A stretch of DNA of 64,000 nucleotides from Dyadobacter sp. CY345 (GCF_021502725.1 NZ_JAKFFS010000004.1:186001-250000); one strand, 5' to 3'; counted from the stretch's first letter, positions 17,438 to 27,778 are shown. Made by a program: numbers and translations. Notes: generated from the letters alone by a model not told the origin.

Positions 17438-18316
17438 TTAAATACTTTTTAACTCAACGCCATTCGCGATCTTTTTTACTAATCCCTGAAGCACTTTTCC
17501 CGGGCCTGATTCGATAAAGATTCCTGCACCGTCGGCCACCATTTGTTCAACAGACTGAGTCCATCGAACAGGAGCCGTAAGTTGTGCAATAAGATTTTGT
17601 TTGATAACTGAAACCTCGGTTGCTGGTTTAGCATTTACGTTTTGATATATCGCGCAAATAGGGGCTTCAAATTCTGCGCTATTTATGGCTGCTGCGAGTT
17701 CTTCGCGCGCTGGCTCCATCAAAGGTGAGTGGAATGCGCCACCAACCGGAAGTATAAGCGCACGTTTTGCCCCAGCTGCCTTCAATAATTCACATGCTTT
17801 TTCAACGCCTTCAATAGTTCCGGAAATCACCACTTGTCCGGGACAGTTATAATTTGCCGGCACAACGATTTCATCTGTGATACCTGCACAAATATCTTCG
17901 ATTGTTTTATCGTCAAGTCCAAGAATAGCAGCCATTGTAGAAGGACGTACCAGACAGGCTTTTTGCATAGCATCCGCACGTTTCGCTACAAGGCGCAGTC
18001 CATCTTCGAACGATAAGGCACCTGCGGCAACCAAAGCTGAAAATTCACCAAGAGAATGCCCAGCAACCATTTCAGGTTTAAAATCAGGACTGACCTTGGC
18101 AAGAATGACCGAATGGATAAAGATGGCGGGCTGCGTAACATTGGTTTGTTTAAGCTCCTCATCCGTGCCTTCAAACATGATCTTCGTAATGTCGAAGCCC
18201 AAAATTTCGTTTGCCTGATCAAACATGGCCTTTGCAGAGTCGGAATTCTGGTAGAGGTCCAGACCCATGCCTTTGAACTGAGAACCCTGGCCTGGAAATA
18301 TATAGGCTGTTTTCAT
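17438..18316 (-). CDS. fabD: Malonyl-CoA:ACP transacylase
   Basis: A 292-residue enzyme that loads malonyl groups from CoA onto acyl carrier protein for fatty-acid synthesis. The N-terminus YIFPGQGSQFKGMG is diagnostic. The nucleophile is Ser88 in GHSLGEFSAL. The Arg that binds the malonyl carboxylate is in VAKRADAMQ (about 113), and the catalytic His is in GGAFHSPLMEPA (about 200). Length is normal. It stands apart from other fab genes. The downstream gene on the same strand is tRNA-Gln, which has a separate promoter. Confidence 0.95.
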   Translation of the reverse strand: MKTAYIFPGQGSQFKGMGLDLYQNSDSAKAMFDQANEILGFDITKIMFEGTDEELKQTNVTQPAIFIHSVILAKVSPDFKPEMVAGHSLGEFSALVAAGALSFEDGLRLVAKRADAMQKACLVRPSTMAAILGLDDKTIEDICAGITDEIVVPANYNCPGQVVISGTIEGVEKACELLKAAGAKRALILPVGGAFHSPLMEPAREELAAAINSAEFEAPICAIYQNVNAKPATEVSVIKQNLIAQLTAPVRWTQSVEQMVADGAGIFIESGPGKVLQGLVKKIANGVELKSI

Positions 18317-18352
18317 AATTATTGGATTTTAAAATTGTCTTAACAAAAATTG

Positions 18353-18376
18353 AGCCCGACTCTTCCGATTCGGGCT
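18353..18376 (-). terminator. Terminator of the 967-residue T9SS protein gene
   Basis: On the minus strand, stem AGCCCGA / TCGGGCT with a 10-nt loop, followed by CAATTTTTG. It lies 50 bp after the stop at 18426 and before fabD. Confidence 0.7.
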
Positions 18377-18425
18377 GCAAATTAACGACTTCAATATGAA
18401 AGAAAAAAAACGCGTCTGTTTGGAG

Positions 18426-21329
18426 TTATCTCAAAACCTGAACCCAGCCTTTAAACTGCGCCGGTTTTCCTCCGCGTTGAACAGATTCAAAATAGACAGT
18501 CAATTCGTAATAGTATTGCCCGGCAGCGAGCTCATTTCCTGAATTATTATTACCATTCCAATTTATGTTCACATCATTTGTCTCAAATACTTTTGCACCC
18601 CATCGGTTGAAGACTTTAAATTCAACTGCCTGTACAAAACTTGGACAATCAAGTGGCTTGAAAACATCGTTCTTACCATCACCATTAGGGGTTATCACGT
18701 TTGGCAACTCAATAATCGGGCAATTGTCTTTACAAACAATATTGCTTGGTGCACTTTCTGTTCCGAATCTGTTGACAGCGGTGACGTAATAACAACCTGC
18801 AAAAGATGTCATTCCTTCATGTGCGAAAGTCGTGGAAGCCGGTGCAGCGATTTCTTTCAAAAGCACCGGTGTATCACCTTCATAACGAGTATAGTACAAT
18901 CTGTAAGCAATAATATTCTGGTCACATTCAGCCGTTTGCGGATATGTCCAGGAAAGATTATTTGTAAATGAGGTTTGCCCGCAATAAGTATCGCGTTGTA
19001 CTTCAGTACAGTTCAGTTCATCAATTGACAAAACCGGAACACAAGGTTTCGTTGTATCTGAGGCAGATAGACAAATGAACTGCGAAAAGTTATATAAAGG
19101 GTCAACCTTGATCTGAGTATCATTATACGAGCCTACTGTTTCTACTTTATAACAATAAACTGAATCTCTCGAAATTTGCACGTTTAAAATTCCGTCAGCA
19201 GCGTATTTATCCGTCCCGTCATCTGTAAATGTATAACTCTGTGGACCTTGCACTGAAACGTCTGCAATTCGGTTGAAAGTGCCTGGTCGAGCCTTGTCTT
19301 CGCGGTAAACTCTGTGCACCTGATTATCATTGCTCCATGGCACATTTGCAGTCCAGTTTAAGCGGATACTTGTCGGATCAGCCTGACCTTGCGAAAGCCG
19401 TACGCTACTTGCGATTTCCGTTTCGTCCAGTTTTACAAGACCACCGTTTTGTGTATAGTAATATTCAATTTTATACCGATAGGCATTTGCAGTCGTGTTG
19501 AGGTTTCGATCGATATAAGTCACTAAATCCGCTGAGCCACCTGTGATGGTGCCGTCAATGGTAGCAATATTTGAGAAATCTGTTCCACTAAGTCCGGTTG
19601 CGCGGAAAAGTCTGTATTGAACCGGATTCGAAGCACCTGCTGGCAATGTAGGTTTAATCCATTTTACAGTAATCACTCCGCGTGTTTCGCTCGTTGAATC
19701 TACTGTCACATTTGTAATCACTGGCATTATCAAAGGCTCTTCAATACAAACCTGTTCGGATGCCATACTTTCTCCGCCTCCCACAAGATAACCCGGCTCG
19801 TTGATATCGGCGCCGGGTCTTGGAAATTCAACAACAATTCTGTAACTGTATGAAACTCCGGCTTGAAGTCCGGTATTGTTATTATTGTCAACATAGAAAG
19901 TTTCACCAACACCAACCCGTCCAATTTCTTCATAGCCTGAGCCGGCCGGAATACCTGTGATACAAACGTCGGTTGGAATTGCCCGACATCCTTCTCTTCT
20001 GTAAATAACAACCCGGGCGCCTGGAACCTGGCATTGGTAAGAATCCCAGGTTATTCTGAAAGCTTTCCCAGCGGCATCTGCTACGGGCACAGCACGAAGA
20101 TTATCTGGTTGTGGTCCATAAACTCTAATTTTCAAAGTCGTCATATCAACGAGTTTCCGGAAAAGAGAGGGGTTAGGAGTACCCGCTGCCGGGCCATCTT
20201 CTACTTTGAAAAGCACGTCGTAAGGTTCCAGTCTTATGTGATTACAGCCCGTTTGCCAAGTTAATTGTCCGGTTACTGTATTTTGTGCACCCTGTTGAGG
20301 GACATTGAAAGTAGCGTAAGCAGGTGAGACCAACGGAGTAGACTGGTACAATCCGCTGGTACTTGTCAGCATGAGCCTGTTTCCGTTTTTATCTGTAGCT
20401 CTGACAGTTTGATTAATAAGTGTTCCTGCTTCAACACAAATGTCAGGTAACAGGTCAAGTACTGGTCTGTCATTTCTTGCATCCTCCACGATGATCTGCA
20501 TATCCCTGATAATTTCGCCGATTTTTACACCGTCCCGCCATTCTTCCACAACAAACGCAACGTTATAATATCCTTTGATCACCGGTGCGTCCCAGATCAG
20601 ATCTCCGGTTAATGGATTCATGCTAAAGGTGGCCGGTGACTGTCCGGCCTCCGTTGCGCCTGGAGGAAATGAAAGGTTCGGTTGTGTGTAACCAAGCGTT
20701 ACACCTAGGCCACCTCTTCTCGTACTTTGCTGAGGTCTATAAAGGCGGTATGCAATACTATCTCCATCAGCATCAAAGGCACCCGGATTATGAATGTATC
20801 GTTGACCTACAGCCGCGATATCAATTGGAGCATTTAAAAGTACCGGTGTTTGGTTGAGGCCAACAAACGAATTGATTACGATAGAAGTACTAACATAAAA
20901 ATTCAGCGAGTTAGTTGGCAGCGGTGTCAGGTTAAGAATACCATCATTTCTGTTATCAATTGTTACCGAAATATTCCAGTTGCCGGCAGACGGAAATACA
21001 TAACGCGTTGTGTAAACATTTTGCGTCGTGTTATTTCCAATATCTCTTGTTAAAGCATCTATTCGGTCTACCCGTACTGGCCGGGCAATGGCACCATCAG
21101 TCGGCCCGTTGTAAAAAAACATATCGACATAAGTCTGATTATCGGCAGCAGGTTTCCCAGTTGCTATATCAAAATAGCCGGTATAGGTAACGTCATAAGC
21201 AAGTGGGTTTCCGGGAACTCTTTTGGCCGTTATCTCACCTGCCCGGGAATGGGTTGCATAAGCTTTTTGACTTGCAAAAAAGCAAAAAAGCAGAAGAAGT
21301 AAAACCTGAAATTGTAAAGTTGAGCGCAT
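18426..21329 (-). CDS. Giant T9SS type B cell-surface protein (copy 1)
   Basis: The ATG at 21329 (MRSTLQFQVLLLLLFCFFASQKAYA) gives 967 residues with a clear signal peptide. An in-frame ATG 36 bp upstream is less likely. After THSRAGEITAKR the N-terminal region (to about residue 300) reads like the HARAGEI-type gliding/PKD-containing proteins of Cytophagales. Three fibronectin-III-like segments follow (TVKWIKPTLPAGAS, IRLNWTANVPWSND, NLSWTYPQTAECD), with cysteines spaced at their edges. The C-terminus is a gliding-motility-associated T9SS type B domain: NVITPNGDGKNDVF, then FKVFNRWGAKVFE. It is nearly identical in its last 200 residues to the neighbour at 21589. Function on the surface is unknown; adhesion or gliding is inference. 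Confidence 0.8.
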   Translation of the reverse strand: MRSTLQFQVLLLLLFCFFASQKAYATHSRAGEITAKRVPGNPLAYDVTYTGYFDIATGKPAADNQTYVDMFFYNGPTDGAIARPVRVDRIDALTRDIGNNTTQNVYTTRYVFPSAGNWNISVTIDNRNDGILNLTPLPTNSLNFYVSTSIVINSFVGLNQTPVLLNAPIDIAAVGQRYIHNPGAFDADGDSIAYRLYRPQQSTRRGGLGVTLGYTQPNLSFPPGATEAGQSPATFSMNPLTGDLIWDAPVIKGYYNVAFVVEEWRDGVKIGEIIRDMQIIVEDARNDRPVLDLLPDICVEAGTLINQTVRATDKNGNRLMLTSTSGLYQSTPLVSPAYATFNVPQQGAQNTVTGQLTWQTGCNHIRLEPYDVLFKVEDGPAAGTPNPSLFRKLVDMTTLKIRVYGPQPDNLRAVPVADAAGKAFRITWDSYQCQVPGARVVIYRREGCRAIPTDVCITGIPAGSGYEEIGRVGVGETFYVDNNNNTGLQAGVSYSYRIVVEFPRPGADINEPGYLVGGGESMASEQVCIEEPLIMPVITNVTVDSTSETRGVITVKWIKPTLPAGASNPVQYRLFRATGLSGTDFSNIATIDGTITGGSADLVTYIDRNLNTTANAYRYKIEYYYTQNGGLVKLDETEIASSVRLSQGQADPTSIRLNWTANVPWSNDNQVHRVYREDKARPGTFNRIADVSVQGPQSYTFTDDGTDKYAADGILNVQISRDSVYCYKVETVGSYNDTQIKVDPLYNFSQFICLSASDTTKPCVPVLSIDELNCTEVQRDTYCGQTSFTNNLSWTYPQTAECDQNIIAYRLYYTRYEGDTPVLLKEIAAPASTTFAHEGMTSFAGCYYVTAVNRFGTESAPSNIVCKDNCPIIELPNVITPNGDGKNDVFKPLDCPSFVQAVEFKVFNRWGAKVFETNDVNINWNGNNNSGNELAAGQYYYELTVYFESVQRGGKPAQFKGWVQVLR

Positions 21330-21529
21330 GTGCAATTGACTTTTATGATAGACAGAGGTTGCCATTCTTATAATAGCAGTAACGTTTTACAAAAAATTGA
21401 TAATGTGTAAATGTAATTGTCAATTTTCACAATTATCTATTGAACGAAAAATTCTTTAAAAATGTGTATCCAAAGTAAATCATAGGAGACTTGGATATTG
21501 TTTTTGCTGGCTTTTGTCTACAAAGTCGT

Positions 21530-21571
21530 AACAAGAAAAGCCCGATTCAGATGAATCAGGCTTTTCTTGTT
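21530..21571 (-). terminator. Bidirectional-looking terminator between the giant paralogues
   Basis: A long inverted repeat: AACAAGAAAAGCC pairs with GGCTTTTCTTGTT, and inner GATTCA pairs with TGAATC, around a minimal loop. It sits just after the stop of the downstream paralogue (21589, minus strand). The arms carry T-rich ends on both strands. Confidence 0.8.
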
Positions 21572-21588
21572 ATCGAATGAATTTTGAA

Positions 21589-24486
21589 TTATCTCAAAAC
21601 CTGAACCCAACCTTTAAATTGTGCTGGTTTTCCGCCACGCTGAACAGATTCAAAATAAACAGTCAGTTCATAATAATATTGGCCGGCAGCAAGCTCATTT
21701 CCGGAGTTATTATTTCCGTCCCAATTAATATTTACATCGTTTGTCTCGAATACCTTAGCTCCCCATCGGTTAAAAACCTTAAATTCAACTGCCTGTACAA
21801 AACTTGGGCAATCAAGTGGCTCGAACGTATCATTTTTTCCGTCCCCGTTTGGTGTGATGACATTTGGCAATTCAATAACCGGACAGTTGTCTTTACAAAC
21901 GATATTGCTTGGCAAGCTTTCTGTGCCATATTTATTGACAGCTGTAACGTAATAACATCCTGCAAAAGAAGTAAGTCCTTCATGAGCGAAAGAAGTAGAA
22001 GCAGGGGCTGCAATTTCGTTCAGCAGCGTCGGTGTATCACCTTCATACCTGGTGTAATATAACCGGTAGGCAATAATATTCTGGTCACATTCAGCGGTTT
22101 GCGGATATGTCCAGGACAAATTATTTGTAAATGAAGTCTGGCCGCAATACGTGTCTCTTTTTACTTCTGCACAATTCAGCTCATCGATGGATAAAACCGG
22201 AACGCAGGGTTTGGTTGTATCAGAAGCAGACAGACAAATAATTTGCGAGAAATTATAAAGTGGGTCAGCCTTGATCTGGGTATTATTATAACTGCCAACT
22301 GTCTCAACTTTGTAACAATAAACCGAATCTCTAAGGATTGATACATTTACAGTTCCGTCAGCAGCATATCTATCTGTACCGTCGTCGGTGAAAGTATAAC
22401 TCTGAGGACCTTGCACTGAAACATCTGCAATTCTGTTGAAAGTGCCGGGTCTGGCTTTATCTTCCCGGTAAACTCTGTGGGTGCGATTATCATTACTCCA
22501 CGGAACATTGGCAGTCCAGTTCAAACGGATACTTGTTGGATTTGCCTGGCCCTGTGACAACCTTACGCTGCTGGCAGTTTCGGTCTCATCCAATTTTACA
22601 AGATTGCCTGCTTCGGTATAATAATATTCAATCTTATAATTATACGCATTGGCAACTGTGTTCAGGCCTCTGTCGACATAAACCGTATCCGCGGCTCCTG
22701 CTGAAAGATTTGTATTGATCGTTGCGACTTCGGTAAAAGCGGTGCCGTTTAGCCCTGTTGCGCGAAAAAGCTTATATTGAGCCGGAATGGAAGCGCCTGC
22801 CTGAAGCGTTGGTCTTGTCCATTTTACAGTGATTTGCCCGTTCGTTTCATTCGTCTCGTCAACAGTTACATTGGTGATTACAGGCATAATCAAAGGTACT
22901 TCAATACAAACCTGATCTGAAACGATACTTTCTCCACCGCCCACCAGATATCCCGGTTCATTGATGTCAGAACCCGGTCTTGGAAATTCAACCACAATTC
23001 TATAACTATAAGAAATACCCGATTCCAGGCCGGTGTTATTATTGTTATCTACATAAAAAGTTTCACCTATACCAACTCTGGCGATTTCTTCATAACCTGA
23101 ACCGGCCGGAATTCCTGGGCTACACACATCAATCGGGATAACTCTACAGCCTTCTCTTCTGTAAATAACAATTCTCGCACCAGGAATCGGACATTTATAA
23201 GAGTCCCAGGTTAACCGGAAAGCCTTTCCAGCTGCATCTGTGACCGGAACGGCACGCAGATTTTGCGGTGCCGGCCCGTAAACGCTTATATTAAACGTCG
23301 TTAAGTCAACAAGTTTTCGAAATAACGTTGCATTTGGAGCGCCCACCGCTGGCCCATCTTCAACCTTGAATAGTACGTCGTAAGGTTCAAGCCGTATATG
23401 ATTACAATCCGTTTGCCATCGAAACTGGCCGGTAATAGTTGCTTGCGCGCCTTGTTGAGGGACAGTGAAAGTGGCATAAGGAGAGGCAATCAGCGGAGTA
23501 GATTGGTATAAACCGCTTGTGCTGGTCAACGTCAGCCTGTCTCCATTTTCATCGGTTGCCCTTATTGTCTGGTTAATAAGTGTTCCTGCTTCGACACAAA
23601 TTGGCTCCATGAGATCCAGTTTTGGGCGATCGTTTCTTGCATCTTCCACGATGATCTGCATATCCCGGATAATTTCACCAATCTTCACGCCGTCCCGCCA
23701 TTCTTCAACGACAAAAGCAACATTGTATAACCCCCGTGTGACAGGAGCGTCCCAGATAAGATCGCCCGTAATTGCGTTCATACTAAAATTTGCTGGCGTT
23801 TGCCCGGCTTCTGTTACGCCTGGAGGTGTTACCAAATTAGGGTCCTTGTAGCCAAGATTTTCACCCAGACCTCTCGAAGTTCCCTGCTGCGGAGTATAAA
23901 GGCGGTAAGCAATACTATCTCCGTCTGCGTCAAAAGCACCTGGATTATGGATATAACGCTGTCCGACGGCGGCAATATCGATCGGAGCATTTAATAAAAC
24001 CGGAGTCTGATTTACACCTACGAAAGAATTGATTACGATATTGGTATGTACATAAAAATTCAGGCGGTCAGTTGGGACAGGGCTTAAGTTCAGAATGTTA
24101 ACATTTCTGTTGTCAATTGAAACGGATATGCTCCAGTTACCTGCAGAAGGGAATACATAACGCGTGGTGTAGATGTTCTGGGTTGTGTTATTTCCAATAT
24201 TGCGCGTTAAGGCATCGATTCGGTCGACCTGTGTTGGAGCTGCGTTTGTTCCTGACGCTCCGTTATAAAAATACATGAAAACAGATCTTTGAGCTTCTGC
24301 CGCGCCGATTCCGTTAGGGCTTACGTCGAAATAACCGGTAAAAGTTACGTCGTAGGCAAGCGGGTTATTTGGAACACGTCTTGCCGTAATTTCACCTGCT
24401 CTCGCGTGTGTCGCATAAGCCTGGTTCCCGAAGGCAAAACAGATCAGTATAAGAAGTAAAACCTGAAATTGTAAATTATTGCGCAT
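21589..24486 (-). CDS. Giant T9SS type B cell-surface protein (copy 2)
   Basis: A 965-residue paralogue of the gene at 18426, in the same orientation. The signal peptide is MRNNLQFQVLLLILICFAFGNQAYA-like (residues 1-25, cleaved before THARAGEI). Domain order is the same: HARAGEI N-terminal region, three fibronectin-III-like repeats, then a type B sorting domain starting NVITPNGDGKNDTF. The protein tails differ at only about a dozen of the last 210 residues, while the DNA differs at many third positions. The duplication is therefore old and kept by selection, not a fresh copy. A terminator follows each copy, so the two can be expressed separately. Confidence 0.8.
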   Translation of the reverse strand: MRNNLQFQVLLLILICFAFGNQAYATHARAGEITARRVPNNPLAYDVTFTGYFDVSPNGIGAAEAQRSVFMYFYNGASGTNAAPTQVDRIDALTRNIGNNTTQNIYTTRYVFPSAGNWSISVSIDNRNVNILNLSPVPTDRLNFYVHTNIVINSFVGVNQTPVLLNAPIDIAAVGQRYIHNPGAFDADGDSIAYRLYTPQQGTSRGLGENLGYKDPNLVTPPGVTEAGQTPANFSMNAITGDLIWDAPVTRGLYNVAFVVEEWRDGVKIGEIIRDMQIIVEDARNDRPKLDLMEPICVEAGTLINQTIRATDENGDRLTLTSTSGLYQSTPLIASPYATFTVPQQGAQATITGQFRWQTDCNHIRLEPYDVLFKVEDGPAVGAPNATLFRKLVDLTTFNISVYGPAPQNLRAVPVTDAAGKAFRLTWDSYKCPIPGARIVIYRREGCRVIPIDVCSPGIPAGSGYEEIARVGIGETFYVDNNNNTGLESGISYSYRIVVEFPRPGSDINEPGYLVGGGESIVSDQVCIEVPLIMPVITNVTVDETNETNGQITVKWTRPTLQAGASIPAQYKLFRATGLNGTAFTEVATINTNLSAGAADTVYVDRGLNTVANAYNYKIEYYYTEAGNLVKLDETETASSVRLSQGQANPTSIRLNWTANVPWSNDNRTHRVYREDKARPGTFNRIADVSVQGPQSYTFTDDGTDRYAADGTVNVSILRDSVYCYKVETVGSYNNTQIKADPLYNFSQIICLSASDTTKPCVPVLSIDELNCAEVKRDTYCGQTSFTNNLSWTYPQTAECDQNIIAYRLYYTRYEGDTPTLLNEIAAPASTSFAHEGLTSFAGCYYVTAVNKYGTESLPSNIVCKDNCPVIELPNVITPNGDGKNDTFEPLDCPSFVQAVEFKVFNRWGAKVFETNDVNINWDGNNNSGNELAAGQYYYELTVYFESVQRGGKPAQFKGWVQVLR

Positions 24487-24905
24487 ATAAATTAGTTACT
24501 TTATTCTGAACAGAGGCAAACATTTCACGGCAAATCCTGTACAAGCATTATTTGCGGTATATAATAACGACAATGATATATGTTAAAGCAAACATTTTTA
24601 TCTAAAAAATAAAAACAGCTAAGCTCTATATCACGGTATAGGAACGAAAAATCTATTTTAAAATGTATTCATCTATTCGTATTAAAACCTCCAGTTGCGG
24701 CAAATCCCGGAATAAAATTTATCAATTCCGTAGCTGGATGACTTTCAGTAATTAAATGGTAAAGCAGGTACTTAATAATGATTATAAATTGTAAAGCGGT
24801 TCATAAAAATGATCCTCTTTTATTGTCTCGCAAACGTTTGTGCCATACCTTTGAAAGGTTCTAAATATACCTTATTTTTTTGTACTAAAACTATTCGTGT
24901 TTGCT
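24487..24905. other. 419-bp intergenic region upstream of sdhC
   Basis: An A/T-rich gap between the divergent giant T9SS gene and sdhC. Apart from the sdhC promoter near its right end, no ORF, RNA gene or repeat is seen. It must also hold the promoter of the minus-strand gene, for which no clear consensus was found. Confidence 0.6.
24823..24853 (+). promoter_or_regulatory. Promoter of the sdhCAB operon
   Basis: TTG at 24823-24825, a 20-bp spacer and TACCTTTG at 24846-24853 match the Bacteroidota sigma-ABfr-type promoter. The expected transcript would start about 24860, giving a leader of about 45 nt before the sdhC ATG at 24906. Confidence 0.75.
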
Positions 24906-25577
24906 ATGTCTTGGTTTACACAAGCATTAACAAGTTCAATCGGTAAGAAAGTGATCATGTCGCTTACCGGTTTATTTTTGATCAGTTTTCTGGTAATACA
25001 TGCAACCATCAATGCAATGATTTTTTACAACGATGGGGGCGAAACATTTACTCACTGGGGTCATTTTATGGGTACCAATCCCATAATTCGTACGCTTGAA
25101 ATCGGTCTGGTTTTAGGTTTTCTTATTCACATTGCTGACGGTCTGTGGCTGACTAAAAATAACAATGATGCAAGGCCTGTAAAATATGCTGTAACGAATC
25201 CAAGTGCGAACAGCAGCTGGTACTCGCGCAGTATGGGTTTACTGGGTACGCTGATATTGATCTTTTTGGTGATTCATACCTCGCATTTCTGGATTCCAAA
25301 CCGTTCCAATCAGTTTGCAACCGGCGAAGAGCTGAACCTGTATCAGATGATGCTTGACATATTCCAGAATATCTGGGTTGTTATCATCTATGTGCTTGGA
25401 TGTTTCTCTCTTTTCTGGCACTTATTGCATGGTTTTGAAAGTGCATTTAAATCATTGGGTCTATACCATTTGAAATATAACGGTGCGATTCATGTTGCAG
25501 GTGTTGCCTTTTCAATCGTCGTTCCCACCCTTTTTGCACTGATGCCAATCTCAATTTATCTTGGTTGGGTGTATTAA
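24906..25577 (+). CDS. sdhC: Succinate dehydrogenase cytochrome b subunit
   Basis: A 223-residue membrane anchor of complex II / fumarate reductase. The chosen ATG 24906 (MSWFTQALTSSIGKKVIMSL) begins the conserved region. A GTG nine bases upstream is possible. Five hydrophobic helices can be seen, as in type B complex II, in which one fused subunit carries two haems b. Candidate haem-ligand His residues lie in VIHATINA, GFLIHIAD, VIHTSHFW and LLHGFESAFKSLGLYH. It passes electrons from the SdhAB subcomplex to menaquinone. The sdhA start lies 109 bp downstream. Confidence 0.9.
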   Translation: MSWFTQALTSSIGKKVIMSLTGLFLISFLVIHATINAMIFYNDGGETFTHWGHFMGTNPIIRTLEIGLVLGFLIHIADGLWLTKNNNDARPVKYAVTNPSANSSWYSRSMGLLGTLILIFLVIHTSHFWIPNRSNQFATGEELNLYQMMLDIFQNIWVVIIYVLGCFSLFWHLLHGFESAFKSLGLYHLKYNGAIHVAGVAFSIVVPTLFALMPISIYLGWVY

Positions 25578-25686
25578 TTGCAGCATTTGACGGTTCAGTA
25601 TTCACTGTGAATATTGATTTCAAGGTTGAATGCTTTTGTTTAAATAGTTGAATCTCAATTTTCGGTTAATTAACATTTCAAAATAT

Positions 25687-27675
25687 ATGGCAACTTCATC
25701 TCGTCTGGATGCCAGAATACCACAAGGCTCGCTGGAAGATAAGTGGGAGAAATATAAATCAACAGTACCTCTTGTAAACCCTGCCAACAAGCGTAACATT
25801 GAAGTAATTGTTGTTGGAACCGGTTTGGCCGGCGCTTCTGCTGCCGCTACGCTGGCAGAAATGGGATATAAAGTAAAAGCATTTTGTTTCCAGGATTCTC
25901 CTCGTCGTGCGCACTCGATTGCGGCACAGGGTGGTATCAATGCAGCTAAAAATTACCAGAATGATGGTGACTCAGTTCATCGTCTTTTTTACGATACAAT
26001 TAAAGGAGGAGATTACCGGTCACGCGAAGCCAATGTGCATCGTTTGGCCGAAGTTTCCGGAAATATTATTGATCAGTGCGTTGCGCAGGGAGTTCCTTTT
26101 GCACGTGAATATGGCGGACTTCTTTCCAACCGGTCTTTCGGTGGGGTACAGGTTCAGCGTACATTTTACGCGGCAGGACAAACCGGTCAGCAACTTTTAC
26201 TAGGAGCTTATTCAGGTTTGCAGCGCCAGGTTGGTATGGGTACAATCACCATGTACAACCGTCACGAAATGCTTGACGTTGTGAAAATCGACGGAAAGTG
26301 CCGTGGTATCATTGCAAGAAACCTGGTAACAGGTGAATTGGAAAGGCATTCTGCTCACGCTGTTTTGCTTTGTACTGGTGGATACGGTAACGTATTTTAT
26401 CTGTCGACAAATGCCATGGGTAGTAATGTTACTGCTGCATGGAAAGCGCACAAACGTGGTGCATTCTTTGCAAATCCATGTTTTACGCAAATTCACCCAA
26501 CTTGTATTCCGGTATCCGGTGAGCATCAGTCGAAGCTGACTTTGATGTCAGAATCACTTCGTAATGATGGTCGTATCTGGGTTCCGAAAAAACAAAATGA
26601 TACGCGTCCTGGAAACGAAATTCCAGAAGATGAAAGAGATTATTATTTGGAACGTCGTTACCCAGCTTTTGGTAACTTGGTTCCACGTGATATCGCTTCC
26701 CGCGCTGCAAAAGAAAGATGTGATGCCGGATATGGTGTTGGATCTTCAAAACTGGCGGTATTCCTGGATTTCTCTGCTGCTTTCCACCGTTACGGACAGG
26801 GAGAAGCAAACAAAAATAATATTACCAATGCACCTGAAAGCCAGATTCTGGAATGGGGTAAGGCGGTAGTGAAAGAAAAGTATGGTAACCTTTTCGATAT
26901 GTATAAGCAGATCACGGGAGAAGATCCTTATGAAGTGCCTATGCGTATTTATCCTGCGGTTCATTATACCATGGGTGGACTTTGGGTTGATTATAACCTG
27001 ATGACAACTGTTCCTGGTTTATATTCATTAGGTGAAGCGAATTTCTCAGATCACGGTGCAAACCGTCTGGGAGCTTCTGCTCTGATGCAAGGTTTGGCCG
27101 ACGGATATTTTGTGATTCCAATTACGGTTGGAGCTTATCTGGCTGGTGAAATTAGAACCGGCAAAATATCGACCGATCATGAAGCTTTCGTTCAAACTGA
27201 AAAGGAAGTAAGTGATAGAATCCAGAAATTGATTACAATTAAGGGAAAAACCTCTCCAGAAGTATTCCACCGCCGTTTGGGCAAAATCATGTGGGATAAA
27301 TGCGGAATGGCCCGTAATGAAGAAGGATTGAAAGAAGCCATCGCAGAAATCCGCGCGTTGCGTGAAGAATTCTGGACAGATGTAAAAGTGATGGGTAAAA
27401 TCGGTGATTTTAATCCTGAGCTTGACAAAGCAAACCGCGTTGCTGACTTTATTGAGTTAGGTGAATTGATGTGTATCGATGCATTGACACGTGATGAATC
27501 CTGCGGAGGCCACTTCCGTGAGGAATTCCAGACAGAAGAAGGTGAAGCACTTCGTGATGACGAAAACTTTATGTTTGTGTCGGCATGGGAGCATATCGCA
27601 ACAGAGAAATGGGAGCTTCACAAAGAAGATCTTGTTTATGATAACATAAAAATTGCTCAGAGAAGTTATAAATAG
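25687..27675 (+). CDS. sdhA: Succinate dehydrogenase flavoprotein subunit
   Basis: A 662-residue FAD protein that oxidises succinate to fumarate. The start at ATG 25687 ([20 protein letters not shown]) is preferred to an upstream in-frame ATG at 25648, since the upstream 13 residues look untranslated. The dinucleotide motif [17 protein letters not shown] lies near residue 40. The FAD-attachment motif [17 protein letters not shown] carries the His for covalent flavin. The substrate-site HTMGG-type motif reads VHYTMGGLW, and the catalytic Arg region is in the [13 protein letters not shown] segment. The long form with [17 protein letters not shown] is typical of the Bacteroidota type B enzyme. 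A repeat cluster begins at its stop codon. Confidence 0.95.
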   Translation: MATSSRLDARIPQGSLEDKWEKYKSTVPLVNPANKRNIEVIVVGTGLAGASAAATLAEMGYKVKAFCFQDSPRRAHSIAAQGGINAAKNYQNDGDSVHRLFYDTIKGGDYRSREANVHRLAEVSGNIIDQCVAQGVPFAREYGGLLSNRSFGGVQVQRTFYAAGQTGQQLLLGAYSGLQRQVGMGTITMYNRHEMLDVVKIDGKCRGIIARNLVTGELERHSAHAVLLCTGGYGNVFYLSTNAMGSNVTAAWKAHKRGAFFANPCFTQIHPTCIPVSGEHQSKLTLMSESLRNDGRIWVPKKQNDTRPGNEIPEDERDYYLERRYPAFGNLVPRDIASRAAKERCDAGYGVGSSKLAVFLDFSAAFHRYGQGEANKNNITNAPESQILEWGKAVVKEKYGNLFDMYKQITGEDPYEVPMRIYPAVHYTMGGLWVDYNLMTTVPGLYSLGEANFSDHGANRLGASALMQGLADGYFVIPITVGAYLAGEIRTGKISTDHEAFVQTEKEVSDRIQKLITIKGKTSPEVFHRRLGKIMWDKCGMARNEEGLKEAIAEIRALREEFWTDVKVMGKIGDFNPELDKANRVADFIELGELMCIDALTRDESCGGHFREEFQTEEGEALRDDENFMFVSAWEHIATEKWELHKEDLVYDNIKIAQRSYK

Positions 27676-27706
27676 CTATCGGCTATTGGCTTTCAGCTAT
27701 CGGCTT
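27674..27706. repeat. GCTATCGGCT direct repeat, sdhA-sdhB spacer
   Basis: AGCTATCGGCT occurs at 27674-27684 and again at 27695-27705, exactly 21 bp apart, with the related GGCTTTC between. The first copy overlaps the sdhA stop codon. The same arrangement with AGCTTTCGGCT follows lpdA at 51392-51423. Confidence 0.7.
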
Positions 27707-27778
27707 CAAACCCGGTACTTCTTATGAGTTTATAACTAATAAATTTCGTTAATAGTTAATCATTAACAGTTTAGAAAA

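Noticed and set aside
17416-17447. Terminator for fabD around AAGTATTT/AAATACTT
   Set aside because: The stem is all A/T, overlaps the stop codon, and no T-run follows on the minus strand; the region is better explained by the tRNA promoter.
21577-22062. 161-codon open frame antisense to the giant T9SS gene
   Set aside because: It overlaps a well-supported coding region on the other strand and shows no family motif.
24487-24822. Small gene or RNA in the gap before sdhC
   Set aside because: No open frame with start context, hairpin series or conserved motif could be supported.
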